Source: JAGVLN01 sp964515755
GTDB taxonomy: Bacteria > Pseudomonadota > Alphaproteobacteria > Rickettsiales > JABSSG01
DNA length: 64,000 bases
Reading direction: 5' to 3'
NCBI GenBank assembly: GCA_964515755.1
Contig: CAZEVK010000002.1
Location: 1-64,000, forward strand
Shown: positions 26,895 through 36,093 of the stretch, piece after piece
Numbering within the stretch: the stretch's first letter is position 1
Layout of the letters: each line of letters starts with the position of its first letter
The notes under the pieces: model-generated
What the model was told of the DNA's origin: nothing
The model's database searches: none
The model's input: the letters and a program-made list of their open reading frames with translations, nothing else
Position numbers and translations under genes: made by a program

Positions 26895-27422
26895 ATGCAT
26901 TCACACACTTCTTGTAATCATGGCCATCATAAAAATAAAATAGATGGCGACAAATACGCTGATAAAAATGATAAATTAGAAGGTACTGATGGTGATGATA
27001 TAATTCATGGCTTTACAGGTAATGATATAATAAATGCTGGCGCAGGTGATGATTATGCATGCGGTGGCCCTGGTGATGACATTATTGATGGTGGTGAAGG
27101 CGATGATATTGTATGCGGCGGACCGGGCAATAATATACTAACTGGTGGATCTGGTAAAGATAGGTTTAATTTTAAGCCTGCAAAATCAACTAATTTGATT
27201 AAAGATTTTGAGCCTAATGAAACATTAAGTTTTGCTCTATTACCTGGAGTTACAAGCAAAAGCAGTTTAGTTTTTTCTAGTAGCCAAGATGCTGATAATC
27301 AACCGATTACCAATATACATATTCCGCGATATGATGTTGGCATTACATTATTAGGAGATCATAGTTATCTAGCTGGATCAAGTAGCAATTTTGAGTTTTA
27401 TACTGTTAACGACGAATTATAG
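26895..27422 (+). CDS. Short RTX (hemolysin-type Ca-binding) protein ending in NDEL
   Basis: The 175-residue protein starts with a His-rich head (HSHTSCNHGHH), then about six glycine/aspartate nonapeptides (29-90) such as GTDGDDIIHG, GDDIIDGGEG and GPGNNILTGG, which form a calcium-loaded parallel beta roll. A 70-residue beta-rich tail follows. RTX proteins are exported by type I secretion using an uncleaved C-terminal signal, and no Sec signal is present. The last residues are VNDEL, close to ER-retrieval motifs. It has its own strong promoter and terminator. The size is far below known RTX toxins, so it may be a binding rather than a lytic protein. Confidence 0.8.
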   Translation: MHSHTSCNHGHHKNKIDGDKYADKNDKLEGTDGDDIIHGFTGNDIINAGAGDDYACGGPGDDIIDGGEGDDIVCGGPGNNILTGGSGKDRFNFKPAKSTNLIKDFEPNETLSFALLPGVTSKSSLVFSSSQDADNQPITNIHIPRYDVGITLLGDHSYLAGSSSNFEFYTVNDEL

Positions 27423-27443
27423 AAAAACACTATTAACATAAGT

Positions 27444-27520
27444 AAGCCATGTAAACCTACTAATTACCCTGCTCATTTTATATTTTAATGACAGGTGAGA
27501 AATAGAGTTTTACATGGCTT
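27444..27520 (+). terminator. Stem-loop terminator after the RTX gene
   Basis: AAGCCATGTAAA (27444-27455) pairs perfectly with TTTACATGGCTT (27509-27520) and is followed by TTTACTTTTTC. The 53-base loop is long for a simple terminator. Confidence 0.5.
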
Positions 27521-27565
27521 TTTACTTTTTCAATAAATATATCTTAGTAAATATGGAAACCAGTC

Positions 27566-28200
27566 TTAAGCATGCTCTATAATTGTAGAGTTATGTGGCT
27601 GATCTTCGCCCAATAAAAGTGTTTCTACACCAGCTGCATCAATATTTTCTACATTTGATATAGAGTGCTCTTCTACAGCTTCAGCTTTAGCATTACCTAT
27701 TAGCCGAGTAAATGTTGTAAATAATATAGTTCCAATATTCTTAGCAACGATATCAGTATTTAGCGCTACATTATGTAAAGGATTACTAATCTGGTTTTGA
27801 AAAAATCCTCCTATAACTCCGCTACCAAATATCGATGCAATTCCTGCAATAGGTTTAACCAAATCAGTATTTACAAAATTAAAGCTAGAAACGATATTTT
27901 TACCTCCTTCATAAACTAATACTGTAGGGATATAATATACTAGGCCTATAATTGATTTTTCAACAAAATTTACTACCGGAGAGTGACCCCCAATGCCGTA
28001 ATAAAAATTTGACTCGCTAAGGTGACACCTACTATGTAATCAGGCTTAAACCAATCAGTGTAGCCAGATTTTGCATTTAATGCTTTTCCTGCTTCGTGTA
28101 TTTTGTTCGATATGTAACCTACGCCTTTATTACCATACGTTTCTCATAATATTGTTGTGGTTACTAAACCAAAAGATATTGTTAGCTTTTTTACATCCAT
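27566..28200 (-). pseudogene. Broken gene for a hydrophobic orphan protein
   Basis: The 3' frame (27566 to about 28000) codes for Gly/Ile/Val-rich segments (SIIGLVYYIPTVLVYEGG, ASIFGSGVIGGFFQNQ) and an acidic tail. Upstream, a frame from ATG 28200 (MDVKKLTISFGLVTTTIL) is cut by TGA at 28144-28146, then continues (HEAGKALNAKSGYTDWFKPD) until a frameshift near 28000. Repairing both lesions gives about 211 residues. It resembles the other orphan hydrophobic proteins here (25767, 33501, 18411) in composition and tail, but homology is unproven. Confidence 0.5.
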
Positions 28201-28560
28201 AATCACACCTTTTATTGTTATAGTTAATAAGACTTATTTGTTTATTATTCGCTCAACTATGTATAAGTACAAACTCCTATAAAATAAAAGTAAAATAAAT
28301 ACAACTAGTAGTATTATATCAAATAAATAATTTAACTATAAATTCTTCAGCCTTTTATTGCTTTTTCACTTTAAAAATTTATAAAAATAAAGTCAAAGCC
28401 TTTGTAAATTAAGCTTACAATGCATAGTAAATTAATTTATAAAATCTAATTGACACCTATAATACTCGGTACTACGATCAACGGTGGGATGAATTTGCAA
28501 AGCACTTTTAATCCAAAGATTGATATTGTTTAACGAAATTTTAATGTAGGAAAGTTAATC
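28201..28560. other. Intergenic region carrying the GH16 gene promoter
   Basis: About 360 AT-rich bases between divergent genes. Beyond the promoter at 28450-28478, nothing recognisable is present. Confidence 0.5.
28450..28478 (+). promoter_or_regulatory. Probable promoter of the GH16-like gene
   Basis: TTGACA (28450-28455) and TACGAT (28473-28478) are 17 bases apart, about 82 bases upstream of the start codon. The same TTGACACC start occurs in the RTX gene promoter. Confidence 0.5.
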
Positions 28561-31089
28561 ATGGCACACAAATATTCAATGAATAGCAGACCAATAATTG
28601 ATTCTGCTTATTCTAAAGTAAAATATTCTTCAAAACTTGATCCATCAAATTATCTTAAATACTCTGGCGTTCAATTAGATTCAAGACAGCCTACTTCATA
28701 CGGAATGTATACTTTTCAAGGATGGCTTAATGTTGATAATAAACCTACTGTTTCTGGGCTTTTTGTACAATCTATACAACCCAATCCTGGATATTACCCA
28801 GATGTAGCGAAATTTTGGAGATGGACAGAGATAGATTGGGAGTATGTTCCTTATACAAAAGCATTATTCCAAGAAGCTTTAACTTGTATTGGAACTTTAC
28901 CAAATGCTGTCTGCGCACCTCAAGTAGGTAAAACAGAATATACAGCTGATAACAAAGCAAAAATAGTAGCTAATTTAGCCGGTCATCCTGATATTACAAC
29001 TTGGGAACAGATTTTAACTCAAACACGAGGATCAAACAGTACTGAATTACTAAATAAAATAAAAGTTGTTGGTAAATTAGAAAATACTAATAAGTGGAGC
29101 GATTTAGTATCTAAATTAGAAGGTACTAATGATCAAGTTGCTAAATTTTTAGGTACTTTTTTACAACCTATTAATGACGCCAATTGGTTTGCTTTGATTA
29201 ACCAAATGAAATCAATGCCAAACACACAATTAGCCGGAAACGTTGTATCAAAATTCGGACATTCAGATGTTATCAATTTTGTGACATTTGCTTCTAAGGC
29301 AATTGAATTATCAGCAGGAGAGTTTGCTCGACAAGTAGGAGCTACTCTGAAATTACCAAATCCTGTATCAAGTTTTGATGAATTAGCAAAAACAATATGG
29401 GCTTTACCACAAAGCACCATAGCAGCTTTCCCTCAAGACCTTGTATCAGAACTAGGTATAGGAAGAGCAATAACTGGTAATCCTAATGAAAAATGGAGTA
29501 AATTAGCAGCTATTATTAAGCAATCGCCGCTTGGTGATTTTGAAAGCCATATCAATAACTTAATTTTATTTATCGATGATTTCTCTCAAGTCAAAATAAT
29601 AAATTGGGATCAATTAATTTTAAATGTTGCATCTGAAATTATTGGAGTTACTGTAACTGATAAAATTACTAATATAAGCCAATTGTATGATGCAGTTAAA
29701 GATATGCCTGATAAAGCATTTATAGAGCAAATGGCCAAAGCTATTGGTTACACTCCAGATGTTGTTAATTGGGAGGTTTTACTAAGTCAAAGCGATACCA
29801 CTCTTCCTTATTGGACAGCTGGTGATCTTTGGGGTATACCAAAAGGCACTCCGGCACCAACTAATGATAAATTTATGACGCTCAATTTTTGGCGAGTGCC
29901 AGAAGGCGATCATACAATCAAAGTGAATAACATTACGGCTTCATTCTTACCATCAGTTAGTATTGCATTTTCAGGAGACGTTACTGCAAATGAACAATAT
30001 TTTACAATAACTGATAAGGATGGTAAATCTACTTATGATCCTAAAGAATTCCATACTTATACGTTAGTATGGACACAAGAAAGCTTAAGTTATTATATCG
30101 ATGCTCCGAATGACGGAAAGGATATACAACATTCTACACCAATAAAAGTTTTCTCAGTTAAAGATTATCCTGGACTTGAAATGACAGGTATTAATTATCC
30201 AGGCGGTGAAAGTAAATTCTGGTGGTATGGAGTTGAAAAGAATCTAGGAGACGTATTAATAATGTTAAACCATTATTTTGATCCAGGCTGGGGTGGAATA
30301 CCTGGTGATGATTTCACAAAATCAAGTTGTTACCTCAAAAAAGTAGGATATTTTCCACTTAAATCATCAACAATTTCAGGTAAACTAACAAGTAGTGACT
30401 TTGTATATGACAGTACTAGCGGTCTTGATATAGACTTCTCTAAAATGCCAGTTGCAAATTGGAGATATGAATTGCAAAAATTATTTGTAGCTGAAGTTAC
30501 TGCAGATTTTTTAAACGGATATATTATAAAAAATCCTGAGCAAATGATTTTAACATCTGATACTCCAGATAAATCTCAAGCATTAGAATTGCGTTTGTCT
30601 ACATACGATTATCCACAAGCTGCACAAACATTCTTTTATGTAGCTTTGGATTCACCAGAAGTAACAGGTGCTGCTATAAATAAGGATCAAACTATTGCGG
30701 TCAGTATAGATAGCGACCCAGCTAAAGGTGGTGTTGGAGCATATGTTAGTTTAACAAACATCAATACTATTAACATTGATTCTTTCTGGGCACCGCTTGG
30801 TTCAACAATTCCTATTCATGTGAAAAATTTGGGTACAGGAGCTGAAAACACATGCAATATAACAATTGAAAAAAGTCTAACTTGGAGCTTCAAAGGCCCT
30901 CAGGATTGTACTAGCACAAGAACAGACTTACAATTCTTAAATGCTGCTGATGCAGGTGCTTCAAGCCTTAAAGGAAATCAAGGACGTATACCTATTCATT
31001 GGAATACTTTCCAAGGAGCTCCTTCTTTTGACGAAGCATTAATTGATGTATCAGGTAATGTTATACGAGATGATCATGATGAACTTTAA
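28561..31089 (+). CDS. GH16-like glycosidase with helical-repeat insertion, ending in HDEL
   Basis: The 842-residue protein starts like a family 16 glycoside hydrolase: SYGMYTFQGWLNVDNKPTVS (46-65), then the catalytic signature EIDWE (E90, D92, E94). The fold resumes at about 435 with FMTLNFWRVP and EFHTYTLVWTQESLSYYID (496-514), the usual later strands. Between them (about 101-415) is an all-helical insertion with recurring W-x-x-[IL] helix starts (WEQI 148, WSDL 179, WFAL 209, FDEL 272, WSKL 312, WDQL 349, WEVL 404), a degenerate repeat of about 30-60 residues. A beta-rich C-terminal domain (about 600-842) follows. GH16 enzymes cut beta-glucans or galactans. There is no Sec signal. The last residues are DDHDEL. 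Confidence 0.75.
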   Translation: MAHKYSMNSRPIIDSAYSKVKYSSKLDPSNYLKYSGVQLDSRQPTSYGMYTFQGWLNVDNKPTVSGLFVQSIQPNPGYYPDVAKFWRWTEIDWEYVPYTKALFQEALTCIGTLPNAVCAPQVGKTEYTADNKAKIVANLAGHPDITTWEQILTQTRGSNSTELLNKIKVVGKLENTNKWSDLVSKLEGTNDQVAKFLGTFLQPINDANWFALINQMKSMPNTQLAGNVVSKFGHSDVINFVTFASKAIELSAGEFARQVGATLKLPNPVSSFDELAKTIWALPQSTIAAFPQDLVSELGIGRAITGNPNEKWSKLAAIIKQSPLGDFESHINNLILFIDDFSQVKIINWDQLILNVASEIIGVTVTDKITNISQLYDAVKDMPDKAFIEQMAKAIGYTPDVVNWEVLLSQSDTTLPYWTAGDLWGIPKGTPAPTNDKFMTLNFWRVPEGDHTIKVNNITASFLPSVSIAFSGDVTANEQYFTITDKDGKSTYDPKEFHTYTLVWTQESLSYYIDAPNDGKDIQHSTPIKVFSVKDYPGLEMTGINYPGGESKFWWYGVEKNLGDVLIMLNHYFDPGWGGIPGDDFTKSSCYLKKVGYFPLKSSTISGKLTSSDFVYDSTSGLDIDFSKMPVANWRYELQKLFVAEVTADFLNGYIIKNPEQMILTSDTPDKSQALELRLSTYDYPQAAQTFFYVALDSPEVTGAAINKDQTIAVSIDSDPAKGGVGAYVSLTNINTINIDSFWAPLGSTIPIHVKNLGTGAENTCNITIEKSLTWSFKGPQDCTSTRTDLQFLNAADAGASSLKGNQGRIPIHWNTFQGAPSFDEALIDVSGNVIRDDHDEL

Positions 31090-31122
31090 TGCTAAGCATT
31101 AAATTAGTCTAAGATAAAAATG

Positions 31123-31162
31123 ATGTCCGTGGCAAATAAGTTTAATTATCTGTCACGGACAT
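31123..31162 (+). terminator. Terminator after the GH16-like gene
   Basis: ATGTCCGTGGCA (31123-31134) pairs with TGTCACGGACAT (31151-31162), a 12-bp stem with one G-U pair and a 16-base loop, followed by TTAATTTATT. Confidence 0.65.
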
Positions 31163-31200
31163 TTAATTTATTCCATCCACATTTTATATAAAATGCCAGA

Positions 31201-32664
31201 TTATAGTTCACTTTCAGACGAATTACCCATTGTACCTATCTCCCAATAATATTCTTCTAAAGTACTATAAGAAGTATAAGAATAGTCTTTTGCAGAAGTA
31301 ACTTCTTCTCCATTCAACCCACTTTGTTTAACATTACTTTGCAGTAATAGTTCAGTAATGATTTTGCCATCACTTTTTTCATTTTTAATATTAAGCATTC
31401 CTTTCATCATCCTAGAGATTAAAGTAGATATATCGGGATTTTCATTTAACAATTTACTTATAAGGTGAGCCTGTTCGATATTTTCTGCTATTTCTTGAGC
31501 TTTTACACTACTTACATCATTATTCTCAGCTATATACGAAGCACTTTTTCCTAGGTGGTTTAAAGCATTAATATCCACTCCATTTTTAGTAAGAACTTGT
31601 ATTATTTTACTATATAAATCAAATTGCTCAGCAGAAGGTTCAGAGAATAAAAGAGCAGCACTAATATAATGAATAGCTGTATTACCAGAACTATCCCTTT
31701 CATCCATATGAAAACCTAATTCTAAATATTTATCAGCAAGAAAATTGAAAGCCTCCCAATGTCCTTTTGCAGCTGCTACCATTAGCGCTGTTTTTCCATC
31801 TTCATCAGGTGTATTAATACTAATGCCTAAATCAGCGTATTTATTGACAAAAAATTCAACCATATTTTTTTGTCCATGAAATGCTGCTAAGTTAAACGCG
31901 GTGTATGTACCACTATCTTGAGTATCACTTTCAGTAAGAATTCTTTTTATTCTTAATTCATCTAAAGACGCCAAAAGCGCTTTAGCTCTATCCATTTGAT
32001 TTAGTGCAGCCGCGTTATGAAGCGGATATCTATCGTAACCACTCTGCTCAATACCTCCTGCTGAATATAAAGCTTCCGGTATAAAAGTGAATGGTGTCCT
32101 ACTAGATGAATAATCAACTATTTTAGCAGCTTCCATTTTTTCTACTAATGCATCTACTGCTTTAGCACTGAGTATTATTGGGCAAGTAGCAACTACTAGT
32201 GAATTAATGTATGAAATACTATTCATAACAACACTCTTGGCAAAAAGCTCATTATCTTCATCATTAATGCCTTGCTGAGCATTCAACGAACCAAGGAATG
32301 CTGCTCCAGCGCCATAAACACCAATAGTATTAGCAAGTAAAATATTATCTGACACTAAAAAAGCCGCAGCGCGCGGTATTAAAAACCCTACTGCAGTATT
32401 TATTCCAGTATAAATTACTTTATTTATAGAGTAAGGTACAGAAATTCCGATAGATTTGAAAGAAAATAAAACTGCTTCTACTGGTAAACTCTCAACCAAA
32501 CCTACTGCAACCCCTATTGAACTAGATAATAAATATCCTGGAATATTAATAGCTAAAGAAATGGTTTCTAATGAACGCGATAAAGGATTGTTCGGTGGAG
32601 GAGGATTTGAAGAAAGATAAAAGCAATAACTTTCTATATATTTATTTAGTGTTGTATTATTCAT
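31201..32664 (-). CDS. Ankyrin-repeat protein with hydrophobic N-terminal domain, ending ESEL
   Basis: The 487-residue protein has a Pro-rich start (SSNPPPPNNPLSRS), a hydrophobic domain (about 30-185; INIPGYLLSSSIGVAVGLVE, NTIGVYGAGAAFLGSLNAQQ) likely to associate with membrane, and three to five ankyrin repeats (about 205-390): DRYPLHNAAALNQMDRAKAL, TAFNLAAFHGQKNMVEFFVN, DGKTALMVAAAKGHWEAFNF, SGNTAIHYISAALL. Ankyrin proteins are common effectors in Rickettsiales. No signal peptide is seen. It ends SSESEL, near but not matching the -[DE]EL tails of neighbours. It converges with the GH16 gene. Confidence 0.78.
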   Translation of the reverse strand: MNNTTLNKYIESYCFYLSSNPPPPNNPLSRSLETISLAINIPGYLLSSSIGVAVGLVESLPVEAVLFSFKSIGISVPYSINKVIYTGINTAVGFLIPRAAAFLVSDNILLANTIGVYGAGAAFLGSLNAQQGINDEDNELFAKSVVMNSISYINSLVVATCPIILSAKAVDALVEKMEAAKIVDYSSSRTPFTFIPEALYSAGGIEQSGYDRYPLHNAAALNQMDRAKALLASLDELRIKRILTESDTQDSGTYTAFNLAAFHGQKNMVEFFVNKYADLGISINTPDEDGKTALMVAAAKGHWEAFNFLADKYLELGFHMDERDSSGNTAIHYISAALLFSEPSAEQFDLYSKIIQVLTKNGVDINALNHLGKSASYIAENNDVSSVKAQEIAENIEQAHLISKLLNENPDISTLISRMMKGMLNIKNEKSDGKIITELLLQSNVKQSGLNGEEVTSAKDYSYTSYSTLEEYYWEIGTMGNSSESEL

Positions 32665-33025
32665 AACGACCCCAATTAATTAAAAGTTTGTAAGGAAATA
32701 GTGAACTATTTAACAAATATTGAATAGTTTGTCAAATTTTTATAGAAATTTTATTGGAAGGCAAAATTGTTACTTAGTGCAGTCATTGATAGATAATATA
32801 TATAGACAGTTTTATATAAAGTTAAAATCTTTATGATAAAATTTATCCGAATTAAAATCATTTTTACATTGTAAAACTGATAAAAAATATAAAGCTATCA
32901 ATTCTCAAAAAAAACATTAAATAATAATTCTAAGCTATTGATAAACTCAAGTTTTAATTTAAAATAACAATATGGGTAAAACAAAAAAATGACTAAGATA
33001 AGTTTGTATTGTTCAATCTATTTTT
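32665..33025. other. Intergenic region, nothing recognised
   Basis: About 361 AT-rich bases between the ankyrin gene and fur. I see no gene, tRNA or clear terminator. Confidence 0.5.
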
Positions 33026-33430
33026 TTATGATTTAACGCAATATAAAGTCAGTTTGTCCTCTACAATTTTATATCCCAGTTTTTTAGCAATTGAATTTTT
33101 TAATTTTTCAAATTCTTCACTTTCAAACTCAATTATATCACCACTTTCTATATCAATTAAATGATAATGAGGTTTTTTGTCTTTAGATTCATACCTAGCC
33201 TTACCGTCATTAAAATTTAATTTATCTATAAATCCATGTTGCTCTAATAAAGCAATTGTTCGATAAACAGTAGCCATGCTTATTGATTGATCATGTTTTT
33301 GCGCTTTTTGGTAAATTTCCTCTGCGCTTGGATGATCATCTGAATCAAGGGTTATTTTAAGAATTAATTTTCTTTGATCAGTGAGTTTTATATTATTTTT
33401 AAATAACAATTTTTCAATTTTTGCATTCAT
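33026..33430 (-). CDS. fur: Fur family transcriptional regulator
   Basis: The 134-residue protein has the Fur winged helix (about 10-80; KLTDQRKLILKITLDSDDHP, SMATVYRTIALLEQHGFIDK) and part of the metal/dimer domain. H33, E81, H88 and H90 (in KKPHYHLID) match the regulatory metal site. The zinc-binding CxxC pairs of many Fur proteins are missing. It could be Fur or a related Zur/PerR type; the neighbouring Fur-like box (33862-33880) supports an iron role. It lies directly downstream of the 109-residue Fur-box gene with a 70-base gap. Confidence 0.85.
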   Translation of the reverse strand: MNAKIEKLLFKNNIKLTDQRKLILKITLDSDDHPSAEEIYQKAQKHDQSISMATVYRTIALLEQHGFIDKLNFNDGKARYESKDKKPHYHLIDIESGDIIEFESEEFEKLKNSIAKKLGYKIVEDKLTLYCVKS

Positions 33431-33500
33431 AAAAATACTATATAGGTTTATTTGGTATTAAATAAACCTATACAACACTTAAATTGACATTACCACATTA

Positions 33501-33830
33501 TTAATGTGCAAATGCATCATAAATATTACCACCAGCAAAGCTTCCTGCTAAGCTAGCTATTGAACTGATTATTATGTGATCATCACCCATAAAATATTCT
33601 ATAGCTTGACTAAATGTCACAGCGCCTACTGCTCCTGCTGTAAGCTGCTTAATATCAAAATCATTATGCTCATAATTCCCGTTAATTAACAGCGAGTTTA
33701 CCAGCGGCTCTGCAATAAACTCGTGGGCAACAATCCCAACAATTGGACAAACATTTGCTTTATTTAAAGTTACTTTACATGCCCTCTCTACAATAAACTG
33801 TACGCCTACCCCTACAAAATGCCCTATCAT
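33501..33830 (-). CDS. Small hydrophobic orphan protein under a Fur-like box
   Basis: The 109-residue protein is rich in Ala, Gly, Ile and Val and has two or three membrane-capable helices (GHFVGVGVQFIVERAC, LTAGAVGAVTFSQAIEYF, IISSIASLAGSFAGGNIYD). It has no signal peptide or known motif; Cys and His residues (two Cys, five His) could bind metal. A perfect palindrome AATGAGAA-TCG-TTCTCATT lies 32 bases upstream of ATG 33830, and fur follows downstream in the same orientation. It is therefore probably iron-repressed. The function is unknown. Confidence 0.65.
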   Translation of the reverse strand: MIGHFVGVGVQFIVERACKVTLNKANVCPIVGIVAHEFIAEPLVNSLLINGNYEHNDFDIKQLTAGAVGAVTFSQAIEYFMGDDHIIISSIASLAGSFAGGNIYDAFAH

Positions 33831-33854
33831 AAATAAACTCCTTTTTATTATAAT

Positions 33855-33880
33855 TAATGAGAATGAGAATCGTTCTCATT
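33855..33880 (-). promoter_or_regulatory. Fur-box-like operator
   Basis: AATGAGAA (33862-33869), TCG, TTCTCATT (33873-33880) form a perfect 8-3-8 palindrome, with a further AATGAG just outside (33856-33861). It closely resembles the GATAATGATAATCATTATC Fur consensus (GAGAAT-type variant). It is placed to control the 109-residue gene and perhaps fur itself. Confidence 0.7.
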
Positions 33881-34825
33881 AAAATGATTTAGTCTGATTT
33901 TGGTTTTTTGTCAATTACTAATTTTTCATTTATTAGTAATAAAAATAACTATGAATGAGCGCTAACACTCATAGGAAATTCTAATTTTCTAACACAAACG
34001 TACTAGTTGAATATTAGTAAGAAGTGCTAACTTTCTTGAGTAATCATAGACTTGCCTTTAAGAGAATTAAAAAATTTTACTATCTCTATTATGCAGTAAT
34101 TAGTTGCTTATATTATTCTTCTAAATCTTCAGAAGACTAAATAATTGTATGTTTTCGTTTAAAAATTATATTCCTTTAATAATGTATTAGTTGAATATTA
34201 ATAAGAGGTACTAGCTATTTGATCTAAGTATAAAGTTGTTACTAGGAGCACTAAAGAAATTTTACGAGCTTTACTTTATCCAAATCAAAATGTAATAGTT
34301 AACTTATGCTATTTGGAAAAACTTTTTAAAAATTAAAGCTTCCCCATATCCTTCTTCTAAAAAGAGAATATTAATATTATAATCGCATAAAAGTTGAATA
34401 TTAGCGAGAAATACTAATTCTTGCCGTGTATATAAACTTGCTATTAGTTCTGTATTTAAATAAATGACAGTTATTTATTAAAGATATTTAGAAAACTTCC
34501 AACATAATTTCACCTAAAAGGTTAAAATTATTTATAAAATCGTCTAAAAATCGAATAACAATTTTAAGCATTTTTATTATTCTCATCTCTAGAGTTTTTA
34601 TATTTTTTAAGAAAAAATTTAGTTATATTTTCAGATTAATAAATACATTAATTAGATCTGTATATCCCCAGGCATGATGCGTAGAAAAAGGATATTTCTA
34701 AATTTACACTATCGCTTTTTATTTGAAATTACTGAGTAACATTTGAATCAGTGCTAAATACTAACTGTTTAGATTTCTAATAGAAGTCAGAGAAATAGCA
34801 TCATGCAAAAATATTTCTTATTTTA
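33881..34825. other. Large intergenic region with degenerate repeats
   Basis: About 945 bases with no supported gene. It contains three copies of a degenerate element (34002-34443). The rest has many short stops in all frames and looks like decayed sequence. Confidence 0.5.
34002..34443 (+). repeat. Three degenerate repeats around AGTTGAATATTAG
   Basis: AGTTGAATATTAGTAAGAAG (from 34005), AGTTGAATATTAATAAGAGG (from 34189) and AGTTGAATATTAGCGAGAAA (from 34392) begin segments that stay similar for about 50 bases, for example ending CATAGACTTGC, GTATAAAGTTG and TATAAACTTGC. Spacing is about 184 and 203 bases, so this may be a decayed tandem array. Confidence 0.5.
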
Positions 34826-36093
34826 TCAATTTGTAGCAGCGTCATCATAATTTTTTAAAACAAAAATCATATATAGCATAGATAGCATTGATATAGCACA
34901 CATTGTCATTAAAAAATATCCAACATAACTAGCGCTACCATATTCCCGTACCAACCACATCGACAAAACCGGAGAAAGTCCACCAAATAGAGCTGATGAA
35001 AAGTTATAGCAACAAGAAACACTTGTAGCTCTGATATTGGAAGGGAATGAAGAAGAAACGTAAGGGCTGAGTATACCTTGCGTTATACCAACAAATGATC
35101 CAATTAAAATACACATTAATAGAGTTATACTCTGACTACTCTGTGCAAAACTATTTATAAATGGAAGAGCTAAAGAAAAAATACCTAAGCACCCAAAAAA
35201 GAGTAAGTAAATTTTTCTCATATAATTTGCTAAAAAGCCAAAAATTAAGGTAGCCAGAGTATATCCCAAAATTGTATATAACATATAAACCCCGGCAGTA
35301 CCGCGAGTAACCCCAAGGTTATCAATCATCATGGTCTTACCATAAATAAACACTACAAAAAAAGAAGAATGAGATGTAAGAAAAATTGTAAATAGCCTAA
35401 AAATAGTCAGCTTATGGTATTTCAACATTTCTGAAATCGGATTAACACTAAGTTGATTAGAAGAACGAACTTTTTTAAAGTCTTCGGTCTCTATAAGATT
35501 TTTTCTCATATATAAAGCCAGTAAACTTCCTATAACACTGATAATAAACGGTAGTCGCCAAGCATAGCTTAGAATTTCTTCATTTGTAAAATAATGCTCA
35601 ATAGCAGAAATTGATAAAGAACTAAGTATTAAACCAAGACCAGCTCCTGTAATTGAAACACTACCAAAAAATCCACGCATTTTTTGAGGAACCGATTCAA
35701 ATAAATACACACAAGAGGAACCAAATTCACCACCAAGGGCAATTCCTTGAAAAATTCTGAGAATTACTAAAGCTATAGGCGCAATTATACCGATTTGGTA
35801 ATAAGTAGAATCATTGTCGGTACTGACATAAGCATCATCGTCAGGGTCATTGTATCTTTACGACTATATTTATCGCCAATATAGCCAAAAATCAAAGCAC
35901 CTATAGGACGTGAAGCAATACCAACTGCAAACGTACCAAAAGCGTAAATTTTAGAAAAAAAAGGATCATGTTGAGGGAAAAATAACTGGCCAATAATACT
36001 GGCAAAATAAGCGTAGAGAGTAAATTCAAACCACTCTAACATGTTACCCATTGATGAAGCTAAAACAGATCGGATTGTTTGTTTGGTAAACAT
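34826..36093 (-). pseudogene. Frameshifted MFS transporter (ProP-like)
   Basis: The N-terminal part (from ATG 36093) reads MGNMLEWFEFTLYAYFASII and GALIFGYIGDKYSRKDTMTL, typical of the MHS (ProP/KgtP) branch of MFS carriers. The frame ends at TAA near 35785, but a shift of one base near 35805 continues YYQIGIIAPIALVILRIFQG, ALGGEFG and the rest of the C-terminal half to 34826. Together they make a normal 12-helix carrier of about 420 residues. Solute would be a compatible solute or dicarboxylate. Sequencing error is the main alternative to real inactivation. Confidence 0.8.

Noticed and set aside
25365..28200. UGA read as tryptophan in this genome
   Set aside because: The methyltransferase and kinase genes end in TGA within tight ATGA overlaps, and tryptophan is coded by TGG in housekeeping genes such as mfd, so the TGA codons are ordinary nonsense mutations.
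1510..32664. The C-termini IEL (histidine kinase) and ESEL (ankyrin protein) as ER-retrieval signals
   Set aside because: They share only the last two residues and do not fit [KRHQSA]-[DENQ]-E-L, so they are not counted as part of the main finding.
34826..36093. Programmed frameshift in the MFS carrier
   Set aside because: There is no slippery heptamer or stimulatory structure at the break, and membrane carriers are not known to use this, so inactivation or error is likelier.
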